DNA from: Rhodothermales bacterium
Lineage (GTDB): Bacteria > Bacteroidota > Rhodothermia > Rhodothermales > Bin80
Length of the DNA stretch: 40,000 bases
Assembly: GCA_022821875.1 (NCBI GenBank)
Contig: JAJECV010000132.1
Coordinates: forward strand, 1-40,000
Direction of reading: 5' to 3'
Shown here: piece after piece, positions 1 through 7,699 of the stretch
How the letters are laid out: each line of letters opens with the position of its first letter
Numbering within the stretch: position 1 is the first letter of the stretch
Translations under genes and position numbers: made by a program
The notes under the pieces: model-generated
What the model was told of the DNA's origin: nothing
Databases searched by the model: none
Seen by the model: only the letters and a program-made list of their open reading frames with translations

Positions 1-1
1 G

Positions 2-754
2 CGGGACGAATTCCTGGAGGTTGAGCCGGATGCGGCCCCCTTGATGCGTCCTTTCATGGGGGCGCGTGAATTTTTGCAGGGGACGAAGCGCTGGATACTG
101 GTATTGCAGGATGTGCCGCCGAATGTGCTGGCACAACTCCCACAGGTGCGAAAGCGGATGGCGGCGGTTCGTGCCTACCGGGAAGCCAGTAATCGAGTTT
201 CGACAAAGAAACTCTCCACAACCCCCACCCTTTACCAGGTGAATGTGATTCCTGAGACACCGTTTCTGGTAATTCCTCGAGTTAGTTCTGAGCGAAGAGA
301 ATACATGCCGATTGGGTGGATTGCACCTCCAACGGTTCCCAGTGATGCCGTACTTGTATTGGAGAAGGCAACGCTGATTGAGTTTGCCCTGCTGACTTCA
401 GCGATGCACATGGCATGGATGCGGGCCGTGGCCGGGCGGTTAAAAAGTGATTACAGATACTCTGCCGGGGTTGTGTACAACACGTTCCCGTTGCCGTCTG
501 CAGATCCAGATCTGACACTGCTTGCGCCTTTTGCACAGGCAATCCTGGAAATTCGTGCTGCCTATCCGGAGGCAGCGCTGTCGGATCTGTATGATCCAGA
601 TCTGATGCCGCCGGATCTGCGTCGGGCACACCGGAAGCTTGACCGGGCCGTGGATAAACTGTATCGCCGTCCGCGTTTTGATTCGGAACGGGACCGGGTT
701 GACCACCTGTTTGTCCTCTACGAAAAAATGAAACATCCGTTGCTGGAGCAGTAG
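2..754 (+). CDS. MmeI-like class I DNA methyltransferase, C-terminal part (cut by window start)
   Basis: The frame is open from the first full codon of the window, so the gene begins upstream and only about 250 C-terminal residues are present. The text RPFMGAREFL near the start, the RWILVLQD segment and the later YNTFPLP motif match the target-recognition and C-terminal part of large SAM-dependent DNA methyltransferases of the MmeI/YeeA (type IIL or type II RMS) kind. The catalytic methyltransferase motifs and any N-terminal nuclease would lie outside the window, so whether it is a restriction-modification fusion or a lone methyltransferase cannot be decided here. The C-terminus is rich in Arg and Lys (KLDRAVDKLYRRPRF), as usual for DNA-contacting helical tails. 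The gene ends with TAG, and the next gene starts 107 nt downstream on the same strand. The family call is from recognisable motifs only. Confidence 0.82.
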   Translation, partial: RDEFLEVEPDAAPLMRPFMGAREFLQGTKRWILVLQDVPPNVLAQLPQVRKRMAAVRAYREASNRVSTKKLSTTPTLYQVNVIPETPFLVIPRVSSERREYMPIGWIAPPTVPSDAVLVLEKATLIEFALLTSAMHMAWMRAVAGRLKSDYRYSAGVVYNTFPLPSADPDLTLLAPFAQAILEIRAAYPEAALSDLYDPDLMPPDLRRAHRKLDRAVDKLYRRPRFDSERDRVDHLFVLYEKMKHPLLEQ

Positions 755-861
755 ATCGGAGTTGACAGAGAATCTCTTAAACCGCATACATCATCAATTA
801 GTCGGGGCGAACCTTCGTTTTTCTCATACCACTTCATCAGATCACGCTTTATTTCACTTTT

Positions 862-1404
862 ATGCACACTCAATTCCATGTAACTTGTTTGCTCTTTTTG
901 AGCATTATGACTGCACGTTGTATTCAAGCGCAAAATAATCTAAGCCCGGAAGAACGATTGGATTCATTGGGAATCCAACTCACCCAGCCACCATCCCCGG
1001 TTGCCAATTATGTGCGTGCAGTGCAAACCGGTAATCTGGTGTTTCTGGCGGGCCACGGCCCTTATTTGCCAGACGGCACCTATATCACAGGAAAACTTGG
1101 ACAGGATCTCTCGCTAGAAGAAGGCTACGCGGCAGCGCGGCAAACTGCAATTGCCCTGCTGTCTTCCCTAAAACAGGAAATCGGCGACCTAAGCCGTGTT
1201 ACACGGATTGTAAAAGTCAATGGCATGGTGAATGCAACCCCTGATTACACAGATCATCCGAATGTCATCAACGGATGTTCCGATCTCCTGGTGAGTGTGT
1301 TTGGCCCTGAGGTCGGCAAACACGCACGGGCGGCTGTCGGAATGAATTCCCTTCCCATCGGTATCGCCGTGGAGATTGAGATGATTGTAGAGATCAAGTT
1401 ATAG
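862..1404 (+). CDS. RidA/YjgF/YER057c family protein with N-terminal export signal
   Basis: The product has 180 residues. Residues about 25-180 match the RidA (YjgF/UK114) fold: the segment GNLVFLAGHGPY, the helix AAARQTAIALLSSLKQEIGDLSRV, and the late blocks GMVNATPDYTDHPNVINGCSDLL and HARAAVGMNSLPIGIAVEIEM. Cytosolic RidA enzymes deaminate reactive enamine/imine intermediates from PLP enzymes. Here the first ~23 residues (a hydrophobic stretch CLLFLSIM followed by ARCIQAQ) look like a signal peptide or lipoprotein-like leader, so the protein is probably exported. That is unusual for housekeeping RidA but seen in extended subfamilies whose substrate is unknown. The start ATG follows an AT-rich stretch. 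The stop codon overlaps the stop of the convergent subtilase gene by 6 nt. The family is certain; the periplasmic location is an inference. Confidence 0.88.
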   Translation: MHTQFHVTCLLFLSIMTARCIQAQNNLSPEERLDSLGIQLTQPPSPVANYVRAVQTGNLVFLAGHGPYLPDGTYITGKLGQDLSLEEGYAAARQTAIALLSSLKQEIGDLSRVTRIVKVNGMVNATPDYTDHPNVINGCSDLLVSVFGPEVGKHARAAVGMNSLPIGIAVEIEMIVEIKL

Positions 1405-2883
1405 CTCTGCCGTCCTGCTTATCGCCGCTGCTGCATTTACTAAACGGCCGGTAATCGGAGTATCCGAGAGTTCCGTTCCCGTCTCATAGAGGATGACGTA
1501 CGCCTCTTGAAAAGTTAACGCGGGGTTCATGGATCGCATTACACCGAGCAACCCCGCAATGACAGGAGTTGCCATTGAGGTGCCACTCATTGGTTTGTAT
1601 TGTCCGTCAAGAAACGAGGAGTACAAGTCTACCCCTGGAGCGGCAAGTGGACGGGAAAGATTCCCGACCATATTGGAGAACTCAGCCTTGCTAAGATCCT
1701 GATCCACCGCGGCAACCGCAATCACGCCATCAATATTTGACGGAAAATGGTTTTCTGCATCTTCGTTGGAATTCCCTGCTGAAGCAACCACAATCACTCC
1801 CCGATCCAGTGCGTACTCCACAGCATTGACCAACACGCGCGGCTGCACTTCTGACTTGCTTCCCAATGACATTGAAATAACATCTGCCTGGGCGCGTGCT
1901 GCATCAATAATTGCCTGCGCAATCTGCTCTAACGAGCCCTGACCGTTCCCCGATAGCGCCCGAAATCCCATTAACTCAATAAATCGCCCCTCCCAGTTCA
2001 GTGAAGCAATCCCCAAACCATTATTAGTCATCGCACCGGCGAGCCCTGCACAGTGCGTCCCGTGACCATGTACATCATCCATGATCCCCTCCGCATAAAC
2101 GGCCTGTAAATCTTCGTGTGTTGATTCCACTCCCGTGTCCAGAATTGCGACACGGGCTTTACGTACAGGATTTGCACTTTCCAGTATTGCATGCGCCTCG
2201 TGTGCCTGAACCGCATTCAATCCCCATTGCATTCCCACATATGGATCATCCCCCAGAACCGCAGAGGAAGATTGAATCGGGGCTTGACTAGGCGGAGGAA
2301 GTGAAAGGCTTACATCCGTATTCATCTCTACATGGTCGACATTCTCGGCATCTGCCCAAAGTGCGTCCATCACCGAATTCAGATTGCGTAAAGACACCTG
2401 AATGAGATATACCTGCGCTAAATCAACATCCTCGGAAAGAGAAACCGCAGGGAATGCACGCTCCCAGGACTGGGCATACCGGTTTAGGATTCCTTCTATT
2501 TCAACGATTGAATCATCGGGCCCCAGTTCTACAAGAATGGACTGCGTATCCCGAAGCCAAATAGATTGCCACAGATATTTTGCACCAAAAAGCAGCCCCG
2601 ATAAAATCAACGAGGCCATCCCCAGAATGACAAAAGGTCGAGCACTGTCCGCCAACTTTCTGACTCCCATATACGCCGCCGCCAGAAGTAAACTGATTCC
2701 CGTATCACGCAGCAACTCAATCCCGATCTGCATGACCCCGCCTCCCGACCAAAGTCTTGCAATCACCGCCCCGGCTGCTAGAGCAAAACCGGCTAAAATT
2801 GCCCAGGAACCGTTCCCTTTATAGCCAATCCCAATAGCAATCAACAGCAGTGCAATTGCAGTGATCACGGTGAAAGTATCCAT
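1399..2883 (-). CDS. Membrane-anchored subtilisin-like serine protease (S8 family)
   Basis: The product has 494 residues. The first ~105 residues contain about four hydrophobic segments (residues ~5-20, 27-45, 58-72, 83-100), so the protein is membrane-anchored. Residues ~115-200 resemble a short propeptide-like domain. The peptidase domain begins near residue 215, with the catalytic triad Asp249 (AILDTG), His274 (GHGTHCAG) and Ser436 (GTSMATP) and the oxyanion-hole Asn371 (ASAGN). All four are intact, so it should be an active endopeptidase. There is no type IX sorting tail, unlike the hydrolases further along. The polytopic N-terminus would place the peptidase domain on one side of the inner membrane, and the topology cannot be settled by eye. 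The gene is convergent with the RidA-like gene and divergent from glpK, with 89 nt between the two start codons. Confidence 0.93.
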   Translation of the reverse strand: MDTFTVITAIALLLIAIGIGYKGNGSWAILAGFALAAGAVIARLWSGGGVMQIGIELLRDTGISLLLAAAYMGVRKLADSARPFVILGMASLILSGLLFGAKYLWQSIWLRDTQSILVELGPDDSIVEIEGILNRYAQSWERAFPAVSLSEDVDLAQVYLIQVSLRNLNSVMDALWADAENVDHVEMNTDVSLSLPPPSQAPIQSSSAVLGDDPYVGMQWGLNAVQAHEAHAILESANPVRKARVAILDTGVESTHEDLQAVYAEGIMDDVHGHGTHCAGLAGAMTNNGLGIASLNWEGRFIELMGFRALSGNGQGSLEQIAQAIIDAARAQADVISMSLGSKSEVQPRVLVNAVEYALDRGVIVVASAGNSNEDAENHFPSNIDGVIAVAAVDQDLSKAEFSNMVGNLSRPLAAPGVDLYSSFLDGQYKPMSGTSMATPVIAGLLGVMRSMNPALTFQEAYVILYETGTELSDTPITGRLVNAAAAISRTAEL

Positions 2884-2918
2884 AAAACACGAAAATGGCC
2901 TGTGTTGATTACGCTTCG

Positions 2919-2951
2919 TTGTGCATTGGGTTGCATTGAGTAGTATATTTG
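2919..2951 (+). promoter_or_regulatory. Candidate Bacteroidota-type promoter for glpKF
   Basis: TATATTTG at 2944-2951 is an exact match to the phylum's TAnnTTTG -7 element and lies 21 nt before the glpK ATG. A TTG at 2919-2921 lies 22 nt upstream and could serve as the -33 element. The position and the match suggest a very short leader. This is a motif match, not a mapped start. Confidence 0.5.
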
Positions 2952-2972
2952 CAGTTCAAACCTTCTTCATCT

Positions 2973-4460
2973 ATGTCTTACATCCTTGCACTGGATCAGG
3001 GAACCACAAGCTCCCGCGCAATTATTTTTGATCCAGAGGGGACCATTGTTGGGATGGCCCAACAGGAATTTCCCCAGATCTATCCGCAACCTGGGTGGGT
3101 TGAGCACAATCCAAATGACATCTGGCAATCGCAATTATCGGTAGCAAACCAAGCCCTGCAACAATGTGGGCTGCTCTGTCAGGACATCAAGGCAGTCGGG
3201 ATCACTAACCAGCGTGAAACTACGGTGATGTGGGACCGCACGACCGGCCAGCCCGTCTATAATGCCATCGTCTGGCAGGATCGGCGTACAGCCGGAGAGT
3301 GTGACCGGTTGCGCTCAGCAGGATACACACATTTATTCCAGACACGCACCGGTCTAGTCCTGGATGCCTATTTCTCTGGAACAAAAATTAAATGGCTGCT
3401 GGATCATGTTCCTCATGCCCGGAATATGGCGGCCGCCGGACAATTGTGTGTCGGTACAATAGATACCTGGCTGGTCTGGAATCTGACGAACGGCAGACAA
3501 TACTGCACCGATCTATCGAATGCAAGCCGAACACTTCTCTGTAATATTCACCGACATGAATGGGATGAAGAACTCTGCGCACTCCTGGGTATCCCAATTG
3601 AGATTCTGCCATCCATCGTCCCCTCAAGTGGCATCGTTGGAGAGACGGATCTTCTCGGGACTTCAATCCCTGTTTCGGGGCTTGCCGGTGACCAGCAGGC
3701 AGCACTCTTCGGACAGGTATGTACAGAACCCGGCATGGTCAAAAATACCTATGGTACCGGTTGTTTCCTGCTGATGAATACAGGGAAAGATGCGATTCCC
3801 TCCACAAATCGGCTCCTCACTACGGTAGGATGGCAATTGAAACATGATTGCCAATACGCACTTGAGGGAAGTGTTTTTGTCGGCGGCGCAGTCGTACAAT
3901 GGCTTCGGGATGAATTAGGGATCATTCAGTCATCCTCCGACATTGAGGCGCTCGCCGAACAGGTGAGCGACAACGGGGGGGTTACGGTTGTCCCTGCGTT
4001 CACAGGACTGGGGGCCCCGCACTGGGATCCGTACGCACGCGGAACCATTACAGGATTAACCCGCGGCAGCAATGCCGCTCATATCGCCCGGGCCGCCCTC
4101 GAAAGCATTGCCTATCAAAGTGCAGATGTGATTCATGCCATGGAAAGAGACGCGGGGATGGACCTGAAAGAGGTGCGTGTAGATGGAGGCGCAACGGCAA
4201 ATAATCTGCTGATGCAGTTTCAGGCAGACCTCCTTGGTGTCCCCGTAATTCGGCCCGTCGTACATGAAACCACTGCCCTGGGTGCCGCCTATCTCGCCGG
4301 GATCGCCATAGGCCATTGGTCCGACCCAAGCGTGATCAGTGAGCTATGGCAGATTGACAAAACCTTTGAACCCCGTATGCCCCGCTCCACTGCACTGGAA
4401 CTGATGGAAATCTGGACTGCAGCAGTTGAGCGTTCAAAAGGCCGCAGACAAAAATCATAA
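2973..4460 (+). CDS. glpK: Glycerol kinase
   Basis: This ATP-dependent kinase of the FGGY family converts glycerol to glycerol-3-phosphate. At 495 residues it has the usual family length. Visible hallmarks are the N-terminal phosphate-binding segment [15 protein letters not shown], the glycerol-site region [20 protein letters not shown], the [14 protein letters not shown] block, [12 protein letters not shown], and the C-terminal FGGY signature region with [23 protein letters not shown]. The ATG at 2973 (MSYILALDQ) was chosen because glycerol kinases begin just before this strand; an in-frame TTG at 2949 falls inside the predicted promoter. glpF follows 22 nt downstream on the same strand, so the two form a glycerol uptake-and-trapping operon. 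No glpD or glpR is present in the window. Confidence 0.98.
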   Translation: MSYILALDQGTTSSRAIIFDPEGTIVGMAQQEFPQIYPQPGWVEHNPNDIWQSQLSVANQALQQCGLLCQDIKAVGITNQRETTVMWDRTTGQPVYNAIVWQDRRTAGECDRLRSAGYTHLFQTRTGLVLDAYFSGTKIKWLLDHVPHARNMAAAGQLCVGTIDTWLVWNLTNGRQYCTDLSNASRTLLCNIHRHEWDEELCALLGIPIEILPSIVPSSGIVGETDLLGTSIPVSGLAGDQQAALFGQVCTEPGMVKNTYGTGCFLLMNTGKDAIPSTNRLLTTVGWQLKHDCQYALEGSVFVGGAVVQWLRDELGIIQSSSDIEALAEQVSDNGGVTVVPAFTGLGAPHWDPYARGTITGLTRGSNAAHIARAALESIAYQSADVIHAMERDAGMDLKEVRVDGGATANNLLMQFQADLLGVPVIRPVVHETTALGAAYLAGIAIGHWSDPSVISELWQIDKTFEPRMPRSTALELMEIWTAAVERSKGRRQKS

Positions 4461-4482
4461 TTTATATCTGACAATCTCAACT

Positions 4483-5193
4483 ATGAGCCCTTTTATTGGA
4501 GAACTGATTGGAACGACCATCCTGCTCCTTCTTGGAAACGCCGTCGTTGCAAATGTGATATTGAAAAAGACCAAAGGTCACGATGCAGGCTGGATCGCAA
4601 TCAATTTGGGCTGGGGAGTCTCCGTCTTCATTGCGGTGTTTATTGTCGCCAAATATAGCGGGGCACACATCAATCCCGCGGTAACAGTTGGACTTGCAAT
4701 CGCAGGTGAGTTCCCTCTGGCCTCCGTTCCCTTATACCTTGCGGCACAGTTTCTGGGAGGTGCATTGGGAGCATTTCTGGTATGGCTGCACTATCGGGAT
4801 CATTTTGAAATCACCGAGAACGCAGATGTGAAGCGGGCGGTTTTCTGCACGGCTCCAGCAATCCGTAATCCGGTCTCCAACCTCTTGAGCGAAATCATTG
4901 CCACCTTTGTACTGGTATTTGCCGTGCTTTACCTTGTGGAGCCGGATGTGGGCCTTGGCGCATTGGACGCAATTCCGGTTGGCATCATTGTTCTGGCCAT
5001 CGGACTGACGCTGGGCGGAACCACTGGCTACGCAATTAACCCCGCACGTGACCTCAGTCCCCGGATTGTCCATGCGCTCCTCCCCATCAAGAACAAGCAG
5101 GGAAGCGACTGGAGTTATGCATGGATTCCCGTTGTCGGACCAATCACCGGCGGCCTGCTGGCAGGTGCGGCCTTTCTTCTGATTGGAAGCTAA
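4483..5193 (+). CDS. glpF: Glycerol uptake facilitator (MIP/aquaglyceroporin)
   Basis: This is a channel of 236 residues with six membrane segments. Both pore half-helix motifs are present: HINPAVTVGLA in the first half and AINPARDLSPR in the second. The Asp directly after the second NPAR is typical of glycerol-conducting members rather than strict water channels. The ATG at 4483 starts MSPFIGELIGT, the normal beginning of the family; an in-frame TTG upstream would start inside glpK. The location directly after glpK says it admits glycerol for phosphorylation by that kinase. The stop codon TAA forms the first bases of a perfect hairpin that separates this gene from the convergent hydrolase gene. 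Confidence 0.96.
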   Translation: MSPFIGELIGTTILLLLGNAVVANVILKKTKGHDAGWIAINLGWGVSVFIAVFIVAKYSGAHINPAVTVGLAIAGEFPLASVPLYLAAQFLGGALGAFLVWLHYRDHFEITENADVKRAVFCTAPAIRNPVSNLLSEIIATFVLVFAVLYLVEPDVGLGALDAIPVGIIVLAIGLTLGGTTGYAINPARDLSPRIVHALLPIKNKQGSDWSYAWIPVVGPITGGLLAGAAFLLIGS

Positions 5194-5210
5194 CCGAATC
5201 TCTTCGGTTA
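5191..5210. terminator. Hairpin between convergent glpF and GHL10 gene
   Basis: TAACCGAA (5191-5198), loop TCTC, then TTCGGTTA (5203-5210) form a perfect 8-bp stem that begins with the glpF stop codon. It lies between two convergent genes and is symmetric, so it could stop transcription from both sides. There is no strong T tract after it on either strand, so a Rho-independent role is plausible but not proven. Confidence 0.5.
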
Positions 5211-5229
5211 AGATTGGTTGATCTTCACG

Positions 5230-7113
5230 TTAGCGCGTGCGAATCACTTTCTGGGCAATACGCTGATGGCTTGTACTTAGAACAATCCAATAGACCCCGC
5301 TTGGAAGGGAGTGTTCACTGGAAGAAAGAGAAAGTGTATACTGGCCAGGTTGCCTGAATTGCCCCTCAAGCAGGGTGGCAACATTACGCCCAATCACATC
5401 AAACACCTGCAAGGTGACGGGGCTGGCTGCATGCAGCGAGTAATCAATCTGCACATATTTCTCGAACACCGTAGGATAGGCCGCAATGCTGAGCGGCTCC
5501 TGAACCGGGTCTGCCTGTCGGGCTACTCTTATGGGGGATGCGACAACGTTCATGGTTTCACTTTCTACCGAGTTATTACTCACCGACTGCACGAAATACC
5601 ATTGACTTCCTTCGTTCAGGTTCGGAATATTAATATCTTTGAACCGGGTCTCTCCGGTCAGCGCAATCAAGTTTCTTGGATCCTGCGCAGCAAGGACCGC
5701 ATTTGGCTTTGAATCACTGCTGACCCGGTAGACGGCGTAGCGCTCAGATGCATCACTGGGTGCCTCCCAGGTCAACAGCACCGCCCCTCCATCCTGTTTG
5801 GCAGTTAAATTTAAGGGAGCGGGCGGTTTTTGTCCATCTTTCCAATCCATGATTGGCGGAAGGGCGGGATACTTGTAGAGTCCTTTCCGCATCCTTTCCG
5901 CAAAGCCTGCCGAACGGTGTGGATACAAATGGGATGCCCGGAAAAACACGCTCCCTGAGATGTCGGCTTGACTTCGATTGAATACGACCTGATTGAATAC
6001 CTCTGTTGCACTGAATGGATTCCCCGTCCTGTAAAGTGCGTGCCCGATATACAGATGCCGATCATTTATCTGGGCAGACCACCACCTTGCTAACCTTGCA
6101 TAATCCTGATTTCCACCGAAGGGCCAATATAGTTGTGGAACCAGGTAGTCAATCGTCTTCGCCTTGATCCAGGCAGTTGCATCTGCAAAAATTACATTGT
6201 GGGCATCCAGACCAATGATTCCGCGGGGAACTCCATTTTTCCAGATTCCAAAGGGGCTGATTCCAAACTTCAAATCCGAATTGAAGGTGCGCAAACTGTC
6301 TGCGATTTGTTCTATCAGCAGATTAACATTATCCCGCCGCCAATCAAGAATATTCGTGAACCCGCGACTTTCCTGCTGGAAGGTTTCACGATCTGGAGAA
6401 TTGTTGGATGCGGTAACATGATCCGGCGGATAGGGATAGAAATAATCATCAAAATGGATTCCATCCACATCATAGCGACGGACAATATCCATCACGATTG
6501 CAGACACATAATCACGTACATCCTCTTTCCCTGGGTCCAGATAAGTATGTTCCCCTGCCTTATAGGTCCACTCTGGATGGGTCACCGTAACATGATTACC
6601 CGCCACATTGGTTAATCTGGTGTGACGCACCCGGTAAGGGTTGATCCATGCGTGCAATTCCATTCCTCTGCGATGTGCCTCTTCAATCGTAAACTGGAGC
6701 GGATCGTAATTTGGTGCCCTTCCCTGTGCGCCGGTGAGAAGATTCGACCATGGCTCATAGCTGGATTCGTACATGGCATCTCCGAAAGAGCGTACTTGAA
6801 AAAATACCGCATTGATTCCTGCATTCTGGAGATAGTCCAGAAGCCGAATCATCCCGTCTTTCTGTGCTGACTCAAGGACCGGAGGCCAATCCAGTCTGTA
6901 GACCGTCGCAATCCATGCAGCACGAAATTCGTACTTCGGAACATCTGCATCCTGCGCATACATATCTTGTACCGGAAGTATTATAGACAGGACGGCAAGA
7001 AAGGAAGCATATCTCCAAAGTCTTCCACTAGAGACTGCCTTTGCATGATTGACTCGGTGCGTGCAGGACTGGAACATATCCCGCCTCAGCCTACGTTTAG
7101 TTGCGTTCTGCAT
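5230..7113 (-). CDS. Secreted family-10-like glycosylhydrolase (GHL10/DUF187) with type IX secretion tail
   Basis: The product has 627 residues. A hydrophobic signal segment at about 35-47 precedes YAQDAD. Residues ~58-420 are a GHL10 (DUF187) TIM-barrel: RAAWIATVYRLDWPP, GINAVFFQVRSFGDAMYES, RRGMELHAWINPYRV, VDGIHFDDYFYPYP (221-229), FGISPFGIWKNG and DYLVPQLYWPFGG. This family acts on glycans, probably cell-wall or exopolysaccharide, with the acidic FDDYFYP block thought to be in the active site. A fibronectin III-like domain follows (~430-530), then an ~80-residue Por-secretion tail (PTVFEKYVQIDYSL to KVIRTR), so the protein should be exported by the type IX system. The start MQNATKRR is supported because the paralogue upstream begins with a similar MNINRKTK at the aligned place. 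The two genes are tandem on the same strand, but 477-586 nt of non-coding DNA suggests separate promoters. Confidence 0.93.
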   Translation of the reverse strand: MQNATKRRLRRDMFQSCTHRVNHAKAVSSGRLWRYASFLAVLSIILPVQDMYAQDADVPKYEFRAAWIATVYRLDWPPVLESAQKDGMIRLLDYLQNAGINAVFFQVRSFGDAMYESSYEPWSNLLTGAQGRAPNYDPLQFTIEEAHRRGMELHAWINPYRVRHTRLTNVAGNHVTVTHPEWTYKAGEHTYLDPGKEDVRDYVSAIVMDIVRRYDVDGIHFDDYFYPYPPDHVTASNNSPDRETFQQESRGFTNILDWRRDNVNLLIEQIADSLRTFNSDLKFGISPFGIWKNGVPRGIIGLDAHNVIFADATAWIKAKTIDYLVPQLYWPFGGNQDYARLARWWSAQINDRHLYIGHALYRTGNPFSATEVFNQVVFNRSQADISGSVFFRASHLYPHRSAGFAERMRKGLYKYPALPPIMDWKDGQKPPAPLNLTAKQDGGAVLLTWEAPSDASERYAVYRVSSDSKPNAVLAAQDPRNLIALTGETRFKDINIPNLNEGSQWYFVQSVSNNSVESETMNVVASPIRVARQADPVQEPLSIAAYPTVFEKYVQIDYSLHAASPVTLQVFDVIGRNVATLLEGQFRQPGQYTLSLSSSEHSLPSGVYWIVLSTSHQRIAQKVIRTR

Positions 7114-7699
7114 TTAGGAAAAAATTTATTCATGTCCAAGATCGAATGAGATTCTTCAATTCAACATCTCGCCTCTCAACATGCAATCTCTGGCACGCTG
7201 ATTTGAAAAGGCGATACAGGTGCATGTAACCGTGCAGTTGATCATTATGTCTCAAATGCATCTTCCTGTAACTTGAATCGTCTCCTGTTTATAGCCCATT
7301 TGAGTTGAATGTTCACGAATACTTTTCTCCTGCGCCTGTATGCTTCTCAAAATAGAGGAATGGAAATCCACTTGTCTGACTCAGACAAGTCCAAATTAAA
7401 AATTTCAAGTAACATCTGTGGCAAAGTCACCGACACCAGACAACCATGTCCGAAAACCCCGACCTCGTAGCACAACCCCCTCCACAATGATCGCCGATCT
7501 GATCAACTCCAGGCGGAACAATCCCCGCTATGTTTCATTCAGGCAGATAGGACAAATCGTGTCGGGAAACAACTGGAGAACCAGAAGTGGACGGGAATAC
7601 ACAAACCGCCCCAAATGAACCCATCAGATCCTGTAACACATGCGTCCCCGGCCCCTCAAAAAATACCCTAACATGGGATCAAGAGAAATCTCTATCTCT
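7114..7699. other. 586-nt non-coding gap between the two GHL10 paralogues
   Basis: No convincing gene was found. The only open frame of note, 7418-7618 on the plus strand (GTG start, 66 residues), is Pro/Arg/Ser-rich and resembles nothing I know. The region should carry the promoter of the downstream GHL10 gene (start 7113, minus strand). It contains a 21-nt perfect palindrome at 7370-7390 and an 8-bp inverted repeat, CTCAAATG at 7251-7258 with CATTTGAG at 7297-7304. Compared with the rest of the window this is a long gap, possibly left by decay of an insertion. Confidence 0.6.
7370..7390. promoter_or_regulatory. Perfect 21-nt palindrome (possible operator)
   Basis: Two 10-nt arms, ACTTGTCTGA and TCAGACAAGT, flank a single central base. 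The symmetry and the position, about 260 nt upstream of the GHL10 start at 7113 on the minus strand, suggest a dimeric regulator site. A transcribed hairpin with a one-base loop would be strained, so a DNA-level role is favoured. The regulator is unknown. Confidence 0.4.

Noticed and set aside
808..826. Terminator after the methyltransferase gene (CGAA-CC-TTCG before TTTTT)
   Set aside because: The loop would have only two bases, so a stable hairpin cannot form.
2949..2972. TTG start extending glycerol kinase by eight residues
   Set aside because: It falls inside the -7 promoter element, and the family starts at the downstream ATG.
7418..7618. 66-codon plus-strand frame between the GHL10 genes
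   Set aside because: GTG start, low-complexity composition, no recognisable similarity, and no clear ribosome-binding site; more likely chance.
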